Assembly (NCBI GenBank): GCA_018715525.1
Contig: DVLL01000020.1
Coordinates: 47,088-111,087, forward strand
Source of the DNA: Candidatus Faeciplasma pullistercoris
GTDB taxonomy: Bacteria; Bacillota; Clostridia; Oscillospirales; Ruminococcaceae
DNA: 64,000 nucleotides
Reading direction: 5' to 3'
This document shows, in pieces, positions 8,544-17,745 of the stretch (within the stretch, counting starts at the first letter, position 1; the number at the start of each line of letters is the position of its first letter). A model generated the notes under the pieces. That model searched no databases. It was not told where the DNA came from and saw only the letters and a list, made by a program, of their open reading frames with translations. The position numbers and the translations under genes were made by a program.

Positions 8544-9491
8544 ATGGATGAAATTCAGATGATTGACAGAAAAAAGCTTCTGTTTGTATACAACCCGATC
8601 TCAGGAACAAGAATAATCTCGAGAAAGCTCTCGCAAATAGTCGATATTTTCACAAAATACGGCTATGACGTCACCTGCCACCCTACCCAGCAAAGAAACG
8701 ACTGCATGGAAACAGTTATCCGCTGCCATGACAAATATGACCTTATAGTAATCTCGGGCGGAGACGGCACGCTCAACGAGGCGGTAAACGGCTTTATGAA
8801 ATGCGGCTACCGCAATAGGTTCGGCTATCTGCCCAGCGGCTCAACCAACGACTTCTCTCACTCGATAGGAATGCCGGCGCAGACCGCCGACGCCGCAAGA
8901 GCGATAATGGAGGGCACCCCTATTAGCTATGACCTCGGGAACCTGAACGGAAGGTTCTTTACCTATGTCGCGGGCTTCGGCACCCTCGCCGAGGTCTCCT
9001 ACAGCACGCCCCAGAACCTTAAAAACACCCTCGGCTTTACCGCCTACCTCCTCAACGGCATCTCCGCGCTTTCCTCGATAGAGTCCTACAATATCCAATA
9101 CGAGACTCCCGAAAAATCCGACTCGGGAGAATATCTGCTCGGACTTGTCACAAACTCGCTCTATGTCGGCGGCTTCAGGAACATCCTTGTCAACGACGTA
9201 TCCTTAAACGACGGCTTGTTTGAGATACTGCTCGTAAGAAAGCCTAAGACCGCCGCGGATATGTCTGCCGTGGCGTCGAGCCTTCTCAAGCACGATTTCA
9301 ACAACAGGTTTATAGAATGCTTCAAGTCAAAAAGCATAAGGATAACCTGCGACAAGCCGATATCATGGACGCTTGACGGCGAGAGCGGCGGCTCTTACGA
9401 GCTTTCAATCATAGAAAATCACCATGGCGCGATGAATATCATCGGCGGCAGCGAACAGACCGCGCAGCCGCAAAGACCGGCTGCTGTCTGA
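8544..9491 (+). CDS. Diacylglycerol kinase-family lipid kinase (YegS/BmrU-like)
   Basis: A 315-residue protein with the DAG-kinase catalytic fold. The N-terminal FVYNPISGT and the ATP-binding ISGGDGTLNEAVNG loop are intact, followed by GYLPSGSTNDFS. The C-terminal beta-sandwich contains GLVTNSLYVGGF and WTLDGE. It would phosphorylate a lipid such as diacylglycerol at the inner membrane face; the exact lipid is unknown. It lies 53 bp downstream of the hypothetical gene, probably in the maf transcript. Confidence 0.88.
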   Translation: MDEIQMIDRKKLLFVYNPISGTRIISRKLSQIVDIFTKYGYDVTCHPTQQRNDCMETVIRCHDKYDLIVISGGDGTLNEAVNGFMKCGYRNRFGYLPSGSTNDFSHSIGMPAQTADAARAIMEGTPISYDLGNLNGRFFTYVAGFGTLAEVSYSTPQNLKNTLGFTAYLLNGISALSSIESYNIQYETPEKSDSGEYLLGLVTNSLYVGGFRNILVNDVSLNDGLFEILLVRKPKTAADMSAVASSLLKHDFNNRFIECFKSKSIRITCDKPISWTLDGESGGSYELSIIENHHGAMNIIGGSEQTAQPQRPAAV

Positions 9492-9618
9492 TGACCCCAG
9501 TGCCGGACAGCCGTAAATGAACATAAAAACCAGCCTGACCGCAGCCCTGAAGGCGCCGACAGTCGGCTGGTTTATTTTTGATCTTAACGCTTAGTTCTCG
9601 GCTCCAAGCGCCCGCGGC

Positions 9619-11205
9619 TCAACCGACAAGCATTTCGTAAAGCTCCTTTATACTCTTGCCCTTCATCATACCCTTCAGGCTTTCAATCTCATCGATTATC
9701 ATGTCGTCAAGCACGCTCATGCCCAAAAGCTCCACCGGCGCCTTGTCGTCGGTAAAAACAAATCCAGATGGCTCAACCTCATAGATCTCACGCGACACCC
9801 TTTCAAGGAAGTACCTGAGCTCGCTGCTGCCGACGGTTTCCACCATATTATCAAGCTGCTCCTTGCAGTCATAGCTGTCAGAAGCGAAGATCTCCACATT
9901 TCCGCTCCTTGTGTCAGCAGCATAAACGCTGTCAAACACCGAGCATATGGTGGTTTCGAGGCAGTCGTTTATGCCTCCCGGGTTGTCCGTATTCATATTT
10001 ACGTTGACAACTAAAGCTCCGCCGGGATTAAGCTTGTTTTTTACCTCGGTGAAGAACTCGACGCTGCACATCTGGAACGGTATGGTTATATCCTGATAGG
10101 CGTCCACCATGATTACGTCGTAGGTCTTGTCAGTAGCGGCGATATAGGCCCTGCCGTCCTCGGTATAGGTCTTGACGCACTCCGGAAGCTCAAAGTACTC
10201 GTGAGAAAGATTGATTATTTTCTGGTCTATCTCCACTCCGTCTATATCGCTCAAATCATAATATTCCACGCACTGCGAGGCAAAGGTGCCTGTGCCGAGA
10301 CCGAGTACCAGCACCGACAATCCGTTGTCCTGACCCGCTCCGGCCATGGCGGGAGCGGCAAGCGCGTAATCGTAAAACATCCCCGTCAGTCCGCCGTCCT
10401 TAAGCTTTATCGACTGCACGCCGAACAGCACGTTGGTGGACAGTATTATCGAGTCGCCGTCATCCTCCACGCGCAAATAGTTGTATATCGACTCGCCCTC
10501 GTATAAAATATTGTTCGCCCAGAAGGCCATGCCTATATTGTTCGATAAAATACCGAGGACAAGCGCGACGACGGCTATCACCGACGCCGAAACAACATGC
10601 CTTTTGCGAAATATAAAGTATATAAGGCAGACAGCGTAAAGTATCCCCGCGAAAATGACGAATGTAGCCGAAGTCCCGACAAAGGGGATAGTGACAAACG
10701 TGGGAAGAAACGTTCCTATAATGCTTCCTACTGTGTTGCACGCCTCGATTATTCCTGTCGTCCTGCCGTTTTCCTCAAGACTTCCTACTGCGAACTTGAC
10801 AAGGTTCGGCGTGACCATTCCCAAAACAAGCAGCGGGAATACAAAGACAAGTATACAGCTCACAAACGCCGCAGTGACAAGATAGTTGCTTGTGACAAAG
10901 AGAGCAAGCACAAGCGCCACGCCTGCTATAATAAACTTTCCCACAAGGGGTATGAGCATCGTCCATGTCGCGGCGGCAAAGAGCCATACAAAAAGCCTGT
11001 CCGGGTTTTTGTGCTTGTCCGCCATCCTTCCGCCTATGACGTTTCCTAAAGCCATGGCTATCATTATCGTTCCTATGATTATAGTCCATACCATCTGAGA
11101 CGAGGAAAAGTACGGAGCCATAAGCCGGGAAGCTCCAAGCTCTATAGCCATTACCGAAAGTCCGGAAAAGAATCCTGTGACATAAAACAGCCATTTGTTT
11201 TTCAT
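9619..11205 (-). CDS. Membrane-fused spermidine synthase-like protein
   Basis: A 528-residue fusion. The first ~220 residues form seven or eight transmembrane segments resembling an MFS half, starting WLFYVTGFFSGLSVMAIELGASR. The rest is a spermidine-synthase-like Rossmann domain with LVLGLGTGTF, DGVEID and an Asp/Tyr motif VDAYQD. The family is named after polyamine aminopropyltransferases, but many membrane-fused members have unproven substrates. The start has AGGAGG upstream. It is downstream of the FGGY kinase with a terminator-like hairpin between. Confidence 0.8.
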   Translation of the reverse strand: MKNKWLFYVTGFFSGLSVMAIELGASRLMAPYFSSSQMVWTIIIGTIMIAMALGNVIGGRMADKHKNPDRLFVWLFAAATWTMLIPLVGKFIIAGVALVLALFVTSNYLVTAAFVSCILVFVFPLLVLGMVTPNLVKFAVGSLEENGRTTGIIEACNTVGSIIGTFLPTFVTIPFVGTSATFVIFAGILYAVCLIYFIFRKRHVVSASVIAVVALVLGILSNNIGMAFWANNILYEGESIYNYLRVEDDGDSIILSTNVLFGVQSIKLKDGGLTGMFYDYALAAPAMAGAGQDNGLSVLVLGLGTGTFASQCVEYYDLSDIDGVEIDQKIINLSHEYFELPECVKTYTEDGRAYIAATDKTYDVIMVDAYQDITIPFQMCSVEFFTEVKNKLNPGGALVVNVNMNTDNPGGINDCLETTICSVFDSVYAADTRSGNVEIFASDSYDCKEQLDNMVETVGSSELRYFLERVSREIYEVEPSGFVFTDDKAPVELLGMSVLDDMIIDEIESLKGMMKGKSIKELYEMLVG

Positions 11206-11216
11206 AGCGTCCTCCT

Positions 11217-11274
11217 AAAAAAATAAAGCTGCCCGTCCGCAGACCGGCTGCGCCGCCCTGAAAGCAGCGCAGCC
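11217..11274 (-). terminator. Terminator-like hairpin after the FGGY kinase
   Basis: GGCTGCGC pairs with GCGCAGCC (11246-11274). On the minus strand a T-rich run follows after about 20 bases, so the match to an intrinsic terminator is imperfect. Confidence 0.45.
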
Positions 11275-11304
11275 GAAACGTCCCGCAGAGGGCATCACAG
11301 CTTG

Positions 11305-12879
11305 TCAGAAGCTCGCTACGGCTGCCTTTTCAGCCTCGAGCATCTTCTTATAGTTTTCAATGTAGGTATTAAAGCCGGCAACATCGGCAGGATCGGGCTG
11401 CTCGGTTATAGACTTCATGCCCGCAAACACCCTGTTGTCAAGGAAGTCCTCAAGAGCCTCGCCCTCGCCCTTAAGCGCCATGTACTGGGCAAGAACAGCC
11501 ATACCCCACGCTCCGCCCTCTCCGGCGGTCTCCATAACGGATACGGGGGTGTTCATAGCGGCGGCAAGGAGCTTCTGTCCCACGCCCTTTGTCTTGAAGT
11601 AGCCTCCGTGTCCCAAAATCTTATCTATTTCGACATTTTCGGAAAGGAGTATGTCAAGACCTATCTTCAGCGTCGCAAGCGCGGACAAAAGGTGGCAGCG
11701 CATGAGATTTGCAAGGGTAAAGCTGGTGTCGGGAGACCTTAAAACCATCGGTCTTCCCTCGTCAAGATGGGTTATCGGCTCGCCTGAGAAGTAGTTGCAG
11801 GAAACGAGTCCCGAGCAGTCAGCGTCTCCGGTCATCGCGCAGTTAAGAAGCATGTCGTAAAGCTCGGGCTTTCTTATCGGGTGTCCCGAAAGGTTGGCAA
11901 ACTCGTTGAATATCCTTATCCACGCGTCAAGATCGCTTGAGCAGTTGTTGCAGTGCACCATCGCAACAGGCAGTCCGGAGGGGGTGGTTACCATGTCTAT
12001 CTCGGGATAAAGCTTTGAAAGAGCCTTATTGAGCACTATCATCGCGAATACGGAGGTTCCCGCGGAAACATTGCCGGTCTTTGCCCTTACGCTGTTCGTA
12101 GCGACCATGCCGGTGCCGGCGTCTCCCTCAGGAGGACATATCGGCACTCCCGCCTTGAGCGTTCCGGTAGGATCAAGGAACTTCGCTCCAGCCTCGGTGA
12201 GGTATCCGGCGTTCTCTCCGGCGGTAAGCACCCCGGGAAGCACCGTCTCAAGCGTCCAGCCGAAGCCGTAGGGCTTTATGAGCTCGTTGAACTTAGCTAC
12301 CATCCCGGCGTCATAGGTTCCGGTAGAGGAATCTATCGGGAACATTCCGGACGCCTCGCCTACTCCCAGCACCTTGTTGCCGGTGAGCATATAGTGGATG
12401 TATCCGGCAAGGGTGAGCACATAGCTTATATTCTTAACATGCTCTTCCTTGTTTAAAATAGCCTGATAAAGGTGAGCTATGCTCCAGCGCTGGGGAATAT
12501 TGAAGCCGAACAGCTCCGAAAGCTCCTCGCTCGCCTTGGCGGTCATGGTATTTCTCCATGTCCTGAACGGCACGAGCAGGTTTCCGTCCTTGTCAAACGC
12601 CATGTAGCCGTGCATCATCGCGCTGAATCCCATCGAGCCGATAGTCTCCAGCGGAGCGCCGTACTTGTCCGAGTAGTCCTTCGCAAGAATGCGGTACGCG
12701 TCCTTGAGTCCCTCGCTTATATCCTCGAGAGAATATGTCCAAACTCCGTTTTCGAGACGGTTCTCCCAGTCATGCGCGCCGGAGGCGATGACTGCGCTGT
12801 TCTCATCTATAAGTATTGCCTTGATTCTTGTCGAACCGAATTCGATGCCGAGAAATGTCTTTGAGGGGTTGATATTCAT
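11305..12879 (-). CDS. FGGY-family carbohydrate kinase
   Basis: A sugar kinase of 524 residues from the chosen start. FGGY features include the N-terminal phosphate-binding [17 protein letters not shown], the [12 protein letters not shown] segment and the C-terminal [21 protein letters not shown] and [12 protein letters not shown]. Xylulose, ribulose or related sugars are possible; the substrate cannot be assigned. The track begins at a GTG at 12891, directly abutting the Shine-Dalgarno; ATG 12879 gives normal spacing. It has its own consensus promoter. Confidence 0.85.
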   Translation of the reverse strand: MNINPSKTFLGIEFGSTRIKAILIDENSAVIASGAHDWENRLENGVWTYSLEDISEGLKDAYRILAKDYSDKYGAPLETIGSMGFSAMMHGYMAFDKDGNLLVPFRTWRNTMTAKASEELSELFGFNIPQRWSIAHLYQAILNKEEHVKNISYVLTLAGYIHYMLTGNKVLGVGEASGMFPIDSSTGTYDAGMVAKFNELIKPYGFGWTLETVLPGVLTAGENAGYLTEAGAKFLDPTGTLKAGVPICPPEGDAGTGMVATNSVRAKTGNVSAGTSVFAMIVLNKALSKLYPEIDMVTTPSGLPVAMVHCNNCSSDLDAWIRIFNEFANLSGHPIRKPELYDMLLNCAMTGDADCSGLVSCNYFSGEPITHLDEGRPMVLRSPDTSFTLANLMRCHLLSALATLKIGLDILLSENVEIDKILGHGGYFKTKGVGQKLLAAAMNTPVSVMETAGEGGAWGMAVLAQYMALKGEGEALEDFLDNRVFAGMKSITEQPDPADVAGFNTYIENYKKMLEAEKAAVASF

Positions 12880-12918
12880 ATTTGTAGCCACCCTTTCTTT
12901 ACAGAAAATATTACCTAG

Positions 12919-12947
12919 ATTATACCCTGCGCGTCCGCCGTTGTCAA
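12919..12947 (-). promoter_or_regulatory. Sigma-A promoter of the FGGY kinase
   Basis: Perfect TTGACA and TATAAT hexamers with a 17-bp spacer, about 40 bp upstream of the gene. Confidence 0.85.
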
Positions 12948-13010
12948 GAAATCACAGATATGAACATACCGAAAATGCGTTTAAAAATAATTTTTGTAAC
13001 AAAAATGTAA

Positions 13011-13039
13011 TTGTAATTTTGTTAAGTATGTGATAAAAT
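13011..13039 (+). promoter_or_regulatory. Sigma-A promoter of murA
   Basis: TTGTAA and TAAAAT separated by 17 bp in an AT-rich stretch 63 bp upstream of murA. Confidence 0.6.
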
Positions 13040-13101
13040 AACTTAGATATTATTAAGGAAAGCTTAAGCACCGCTGATCCGGCGCTTATTAGGAGATATA
13101 T

Positions 13102-14382
13102 ATGGACAAGTTTGTAATCACCGGCGGGATACCCCTGCACGGGTCGGTAGTCATAAGCGGAGCCAAGAACGCCGCTGTCGCGATCGTAGCCGCGACCATA
13201 CTTGCGGACGAGCCCTGCGTGCTTGAGAACGTGCCTGAGATAAGCGATATAAGCATATCCCTGCGCATACTCTATGAGATGGGCGCGAGCATCAAGATAC
13301 TCGGCAAGAACACCATAAGAATAGATACTCGCGGTATTTCCGACCCGGTAGTGCCCTATGACCTTGCCCGCTCGATGAGAGCGTCAAGCTACTTTTTAGG
13401 CACTCTTCTGGGCAGGTTCCACAAGGCTGACGTCCCCATGCCGGGCGGCTGCGACCTCGGAGACAGACCGATAGACCAGCACCTCAAGGCGTTCAACAGC
13501 CTCGGCGCAGAGCATACCATAGACGGAGGAATAGTAAGCCTTCGCGCCGACAGCCTTATAGGCAGCCAGATTTACTTCGACATCAACACCGTCGGCGGAA
13601 CGATAAACGCCATATTCGCCGCCGTAAAGGCTCAGGGTCTGACTGTCATCGAAAACGCGGCCAAGGAGCCTCACATAGTAGACCTTGCCAACTTCCTGAA
13701 CTCGATGGGCGCAGACATCATGGGAGCCGGAACGGATGTCATAAAGATAAGAGGCGTCAATAGGCTCAAGGGCGTGACCTACGCAATTATCCCCGACCAG
13801 ATAGAGGCCGGAACATATATGGTAGCTGCGGCAGCCACCCACGGCGACGTCTGGATAAACAACATCATACCCAAGCACCTCGAATCCATAACCGCAAAGC
13901 TGCGCAAGGTGGGCGCGACTGTCGAGGAGTATGACGAGTGCTTACACATCTACACAAGCGGGCCGCTTGTCAAGACCAGCCTCAAGACGCTTCCTCACCC
14001 CGGCTTCCCGACCGACATGCAGCCCCAGTTCTCCACCCTGTTGACTACCGCGGAGGGCACCAGCGTCGTCACAGACGACATCTTTGACAACCGCTTCAGG
14101 TATGTAAGCGAGCTGCGCAGAATGGGCGCGGACATAACCGTCGAGGGCACCACTGCCGTTATCCAGGGAGTGCGGAAGCTAAAGGGCGCTACGGTAAGAG
14201 CTACCGACCTGCGAGCGGGAGCGGCTCTGGTCATAGCGGGAATGATGGCAAGCGGCGTTACCACCGTTGAAAACATCTTCCACATCGAAAGAGGCTATGA
14301 GAATATCGACGACAAGCTCAAGGGTCTGGGCGCGGACATCAAGAGAGTGTCCGACTACGAGAATGCCCGAAAGATAGTATAA
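13102..14382 (+). CDS. murA: UDP-N-acetylglucosamine 1-carboxyvinyltransferase
   Basis: Catalyses enolpyruvyl transfer from PEP to UDP-GlcNAc, the first committed step of peptidoglycan synthesis. The 426-residue length is standard. SGAKNAAVAI near residues 18-27 provides the substrate Lys-Asn pair, and PGGCDLGDRPID carries the catalytic Cys, the fosfomycin target. Other EPSP-synthase-fold repeats such as FPTDMQPQF and EGTTAVIQG are present. Gram-positives often have two MurA copies; which one this is cannot be told. Confidence 0.95.
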   Translation: MDKFVITGGIPLHGSVVISGAKNAAVAIVAATILADEPCVLENVPEISDISISLRILYEMGASIKILGKNTIRIDTRGISDPVVPYDLARSMRASSYFLGTLLGRFHKADVPMPGGCDLGDRPIDQHLKAFNSLGAEHTIDGGIVSLRADSLIGSQIYFDINTVGGTINAIFAAVKAQGLTVIENAAKEPHIVDLANFLNSMGADIMGAGTDVIKIRGVNRLKGVTYAIIPDQIEAGTYMVAAAATHGDVWINNIIPKHLESITAKLRKVGATVEEYDECLHIYTSGPLVKTSLKTLPHPGFPTDMQPQFSTLLTTAEGTSVVTDDIFDNRFRYVSELRRMGADITVEGTTAVIQGVRKLKGATVRATDLRAGAALVIAGMMASGVTTVENIFHIERGYENIDDKLKGLGADIKRVSDYENARKIV

Positions 14383-14402
14383 ACTATAAAAACATGCTTA
14401 TC

Positions 14403-14436
14403 TATGCAGATTCCTGCCTGCGCGGAAATCTGCATA
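14403..14436 (+). other. Stem-loop between murA and the MBL gene
   Basis: TATGCAGATTCC pairs with GGAAATCTGCATA with a single bulge and a 9-base loop. No T-run follows, so it is more likely an RNA-stability or processing element than a full terminator. The track's longer MBL ORF runs through it. Confidence 0.6.
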
Positions 14437-14483
14437 ATTATTGGGCTGCCAAAGCCTTAGAATCTGCAAAAGGATGTGTCAGG

Positions 14484-15269
14484 ATGCCAAGAGTATACCC
14501 GCTGTTTTCCTCAAGCTCGGGAAACTCATGCTATATAGGCTCAAAGTCGGAGGGAATACTCATCGACGCCGGCGTCAGCTGCAAAAAGCTGGTCTGCGCC
14601 CTTGGCTCCAATGATATCTCCCCGGCGGCTGTCAAGGCGATATTTATCACCCACGACCACAGCGACCATATCTCCGGGCTTAAAGTCTTTACAAAAAATT
14701 ATAATATCCCGGTATACGCCGCTCCCAAGACAATGGAGTATCTTATCAGCCGCGGACATATATCCTCAAGAGGCGAGGAGGTTGAAATAGGCGTGGAAAA
14801 GGTTGTCGGGGACTTTTCGGTGACATCCTTTGCCACCCCTCACGACGCCGTTCAGAGCGTGGGATACAGAATAGTGACCCCGGACGGAAAGTCCGCCTGC
14901 ATATGCACAGACCTGGGACATATCACTGCGGATGTCGAAAAAAACCTGTGCGGCTGCGAGCTGGTGCTCCTTGAGTCAAACTATGACGAAAGAATGCTCA
15001 GGACAGGATCGTATCCTTACATACTCAAGCAGCGGATAGCCTCGCCGGACGGGCATCTTTCCAACTGCGCCAGCGCGCGCGAGGTCAAACGGCTTATTTC
15101 CGCCGGAACGACAAGGATAATCCTCGGGCATCTGAGCCGGGAGAACAACACTCCTCAGATAGCGGAAAACACGCTTATGCGTGAGCTTGGCGGCGACTTT
15201 GTTCAAAACAAGGATTACCTCATGTACATAGCAAAGCCGGAAAGCACCGGAATGACTGTAACATATTAG
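14484..15269 (+). CDS. YycJ/WalJ-like metallo-beta-lactamase hydrolase
   Basis: A 261-residue MBL-fold protein. The core metal motif HDHSDH is in FITHDHSDHISGL, with later ligands in CTDLGH and LGHLSREN. The opening YPLFSSSSGNSCYI is typical of the YycJ/WalJ group, whose members are putative nucleases linked to the WalRK cell-wall system in Bacillus. I start at ATG 14484 behind AAAGGA; the track start adds 30 non-homologous residues across a hairpin. rlmH follows 9 bp later, an arrangement also seen near walJ in other Firmicutes. Confidence 0.88.
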   Translation: MPRVYPLFSSSSGNSCYIGSKSEGILIDAGVSCKKLVCALGSNDISPAAVKAIFITHDHSDHISGLKVFTKNYNIPVYAAPKTMEYLISRGHISSRGEEVEIGVEKVVGDFSVTSFATPHDAVQSVGYRIVTPDGKSACICTDLGHITADVEKNLCGCELVLLESNYDERMLRTGSYPYILKQRIASPDGHLSNCASAREVKRLISAGTTRIILGHLSRENNTPQIAENTLMRELGGDFVQNKDYLMYIAKPESTGMTVTY

Positions 15270-15278
15270 AATAAAATT

Positions 15279-15761
15279 ATGAATATAAACATCATCTGCG
15301 TGGGAAAGCTCAAGGAGAGCTGGTGGCGAGACGCCGCAGCCGAATACTCAAAGCGAATAGGAGGATACGCGAGCCTTAAAATAATCGAGGCAAACGAATC
15401 AAGGCTGCCTGACAAGCCGTCTCAAAAGGAAATAGAGCAGGCTCTTTCCGCTGAAGCCGAGCAGATACGCAAATACGCCTCCGAGAAAAAAGCGTACAAC
15501 ATCGCGATGTGCATAGAGGGCAGGCAGATGTCCAGCGAGGAGCTTGCGCAAGCTATTCAGTCAGCGTCGATAAACGGGTTTGGCAGCGTGAACTTCATTA
15601 TAGGAAGCTCGTTCGGGCTCGCCAAGGAAATAAAGGACATCTCACAGCTCAGGCTATCAATATCCAAAATGACCCTGCCTCACCAGCTCGCACGAGTGGT
15701 TCTGACAGAGCAGATATACCGAGCGCTTTCAATAATCAACAACGGAAAATACCATAAGTAG
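15279..15761 (+). CDS. rlmH: 23S rRNA (pseudouridine-1915-N3)-methyltransferase
   Basis: SPOUT-class enzyme that methylates pseudouridine 1915 in helix 69 of 23S rRNA using SAM. The 160-residue length is standard. Family marks are INIICVGKLKESWW at the start, FIIGSSFGL with the SAM knot, and the C-terminal LPHQLARVVLTEQIYRA then NNGKYHK. It is co-transcribed with the MBL gene and followed by a strong terminator. Confidence 0.96.
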   Translation: MNINIICVGKLKESWWRDAAAEYSKRIGGYASLKIIEANESRLPDKPSQKEIEQALSAEAEQIRKYASEKKAYNIAMCIEGRQMSSEELAQAIQSASINGFGSVNFIIGSSFGLAKEIKDISQLRLSISKMTLPHQLARVVLTEQIYRALSIINNGKYHK

Positions 15762-15766
15762 CAGCC

Positions 15767-15806
15767 AAAAGCGCCGCCCCGTATTTACAACGGGACGGCG
15801 CTTTTT
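15767..15806. terminator. Bidirectional terminator after rlmH / GH43
   Basis: AAGCGCCGCCCCGT pairs with ACGGGACGGCGCTT with one G-T wobble, with A and T runs on the two sides. It lies between convergent rlmH and GH43. Confidence 0.85.
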
Positions 15807-15831
15807 TCGCTCTGTCCTACAGCATTTCCTT

Positions 15832-17712
15832 TTACTTTGCAAACTGCCACTCGTCAAACTCAAAATCGCCCGCGCATACAAAGAATACATTTCTGTCTCC
15901 CTTGATGATGCTGTCAAGCTCGCAGTACACGGTCTCGAAGTCGTCGGTGTCGAACTGGATCTGACCGACCTTGTTGCCGTTCAATCTGCTTTCGCGTATC
16001 TCTATTATGCCCTTGCCCTTGACCGTGGCGGCAAACGCCGAAGCGCCGTCGCCGAAGTCGGCTATGCTTATCGCGATATAGCTTCCGTCAGACATGACCG
16101 CAGTTATCCTGCCGTCAGTCTCGTTATACTCGACTCCCGCGCTGACATTCGAGGTCTCCGCCTGGGACACCTCATACGGGTCGTAGTCCTCTATCTGCGA
16201 CGCTCCCCTGTCGCTCATTCGGCTGAAGGTTATCTTTCCTGTCTGCTCGTCTACCGTGATCTCATCCACGCCTATGCTTCTGTAGCCGTCGGCTCCCTGG
16301 ATATTCATATTCTTGAGCAGCAGAACATTCTGATAGAACAGATAGTACTTGCCCTTGTACTCCTGAAGATGAGTGTGGTTGTTGCTGAACGGGTATCCGT
16401 AGGCGGTGGGGTTCATTGCGTACTCGCCCATATACTCCCAGCTATCCGGGTCTAACGGGTCGTCGGATATCATGTAGCACATGGTGCACATCTGGGGCAT
16501 CGGATAGTCGTAGTCGTTAGACCACTCCCCCCTCTGCTGCCAGTTTGAGCAGTAGGTGAGTATGTACTTCCCGTCTATGTAGTTGAGCTCGTTCGCCTCG
16601 AAGTGATAGGGCGCGGGAACTACAGTCACATCTCCGTCTATAGATATCATATCGTCGCCCAGCTTGGCTATGCGGCAGTTGCCGGTCTGCATACCCGTCT
16701 CGCCGGGGTGCTGCGGGTCTCCGCCTCCGAAGGCTATCCACGCGTCGCCGTTGTCGTCTATTACCACTCCGGGGTCAAACACCCAGAATATCGGGTCGCT
16801 CGAAAGCTGGGACATGCCGTTATGGATAAACGGTCTGCCGACAGGGTCTTCCCACGGACCTGTCGGGGAATCCGCCTTCAAAACGCCTATTCCGCCTCCG
16901 CCTGTGGTAAAGTAGAGGAAGAACTCGGTCTTGCCGTCATCGTTTTCCCTTGCCACTACAGACGGCGCCCATGAAAGCCCTGCCCAGCCGCCGGTGATTT
17001 CCCTTGCCGGGATAACGCCGTGGTAGGTCCAGTTTACCATGTCCTCGGTGGAGTAGCAGGCGATTGAATTTATCTTACCGTAGCTGTTGCTTCCCTTTCC
17101 TCCGTTGGCGTCAAATTCCTGCTGGTCGCAGGTACCGTATACATATAACCTGCCCTCATACTCAACGGCAGTCGGGTCGGCAAAGAAAATATTCGAGGAA
17201 ATAGGATTTGAGTTGCCGAGGGTCTTATATGCTTTTGCGAGCGATGAGGGTATCTCAAGCCCCAGCTCCTTTGTCTCCACCGGCTTGCCGTCCAAATCAA
17301 ACTCATAGCCCTCCGGCTCGGGCTCAGGCTCGGTCACGGTAGTGGCTTTAGTCGTAGTGACGGTTGTAGCCGCAGTCGTGGGCTCGGTCGTGGTTACCGT
17401 AGTCGGGACAGTCGTTGGCTCTGTGGTAGTTACGGTGGTCGGAGCTGTCGTTGTAACTGTCGTCGCCTCGGTTGTGGTAGCTTCTGTAGTAGTGGCTTCT
17501 GTAGTAGTTACTTCGGTGGTGGTAGCTTCGGTAACGACAGCTTCTGTAGCAGCCTCCTCGGTATCGTCCTCGAGCTCTTGTGAGACTGTAGTTACGCTTT
17601 TCTCAGGAAGGGTAGTCACCTCTTCACCGTCTTTGGTATTTGCGCATCCTCCGAGAATCGCCGCCGCCATTACCGCGGCGGTCAGTACCGCGATAAAGTT
17701 TACTCTTTTCAT
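15832..17712 (-). CDS. GH43 glycoside hydrolase, lipoprotein with Thr-rich linker
   Basis: A secreted lipoprotein of 626 residues: signal peptide, lipobox LGGC at about residue 23, a Thr/Glu/Val-rich linker to about residue 130, then a five-blade GH43 domain. Catalytic residues are visible: base Asp in FFADPTAV, pKa-modulating Asp in VFDPGVVID and acid Glu in FEANELNY. The last ~130 residues look like a beta-sandwich carbohydrate-binding module (CBM6-like), with modest support. GH43 enzymes release arabinose or xylose from xylan and arabinan. It is 33 bp downstream of the GH5 gene in the same operon. Confidence 0.88.
   Translation of the reverse strand: MKRVNFIAVLTAAVMAAAILGGCANTKDGEEVTTLPEKSVTTVSQELEDDTEEAATEAVVTEATTTEVTTTEATTTEATTTEATTVTTTAPTTVTTTEPTTVPTTVTTTEPTTAATTVTTTKATTVTEPEPEPEGYEFDLDGKPVETKELGLEIPSSLAKAYKTLGNSNPISSNIFFADPTAVEYEGRLYVYGTCDQQEFDANGGKGSNSYGKINSIACYSTEDMVNWTYHGVIPAREITGGWAGLSWAPSVVARENDDGKTEFFLYFTTGGGGIGVLKADSPTGPWEDPVGRPFIHNGMSQLSSDPIFWVFDPGVVIDDNGDAWIAFGGGDPQHPGETGMQTGNCRIAKLGDDMISIDGDVTVVPAPYHFEANELNYIDGKYILTYCSNWQQRGEWSNDYDYPMPQMCTMCYMISDDPLDPDSWEYMGEYAMNPTAYGYPFSNNHTHLQEYKGKYYLFYQNVLLLKNMNIQGADGYRSIGVDEITVDEQTGKITFSRMSDRGASQIEDYDPYEVSQAETSNVSAGVEYNETDGRITAVMSDGSYIAISIADFGDGASAFAATVKGKGIIEIRESRLNGNKVGQIQFDTDDFETVYCELDSIIKGDRNVFFVCAGDFEFDEWQFAK
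17330..17590 (-). repeat. Degenerate repeat coding the Thr-rich linker
   Basis: Imperfect direct repeats of 9-18 bp encode TTEATTTEATT and TVTTTEPTT units. They explain the long open frame on the opposite strand (17342-17779), which is not a gene. Such linkers tether catalytic domains away from the membrane and are often O-glycosylated; glycosylation is not shown here. Confidence 0.85.
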
Positions 17713-17745
17713 TCTTTTCCCTCTTTTCTGTAATTTTTTTCTTCA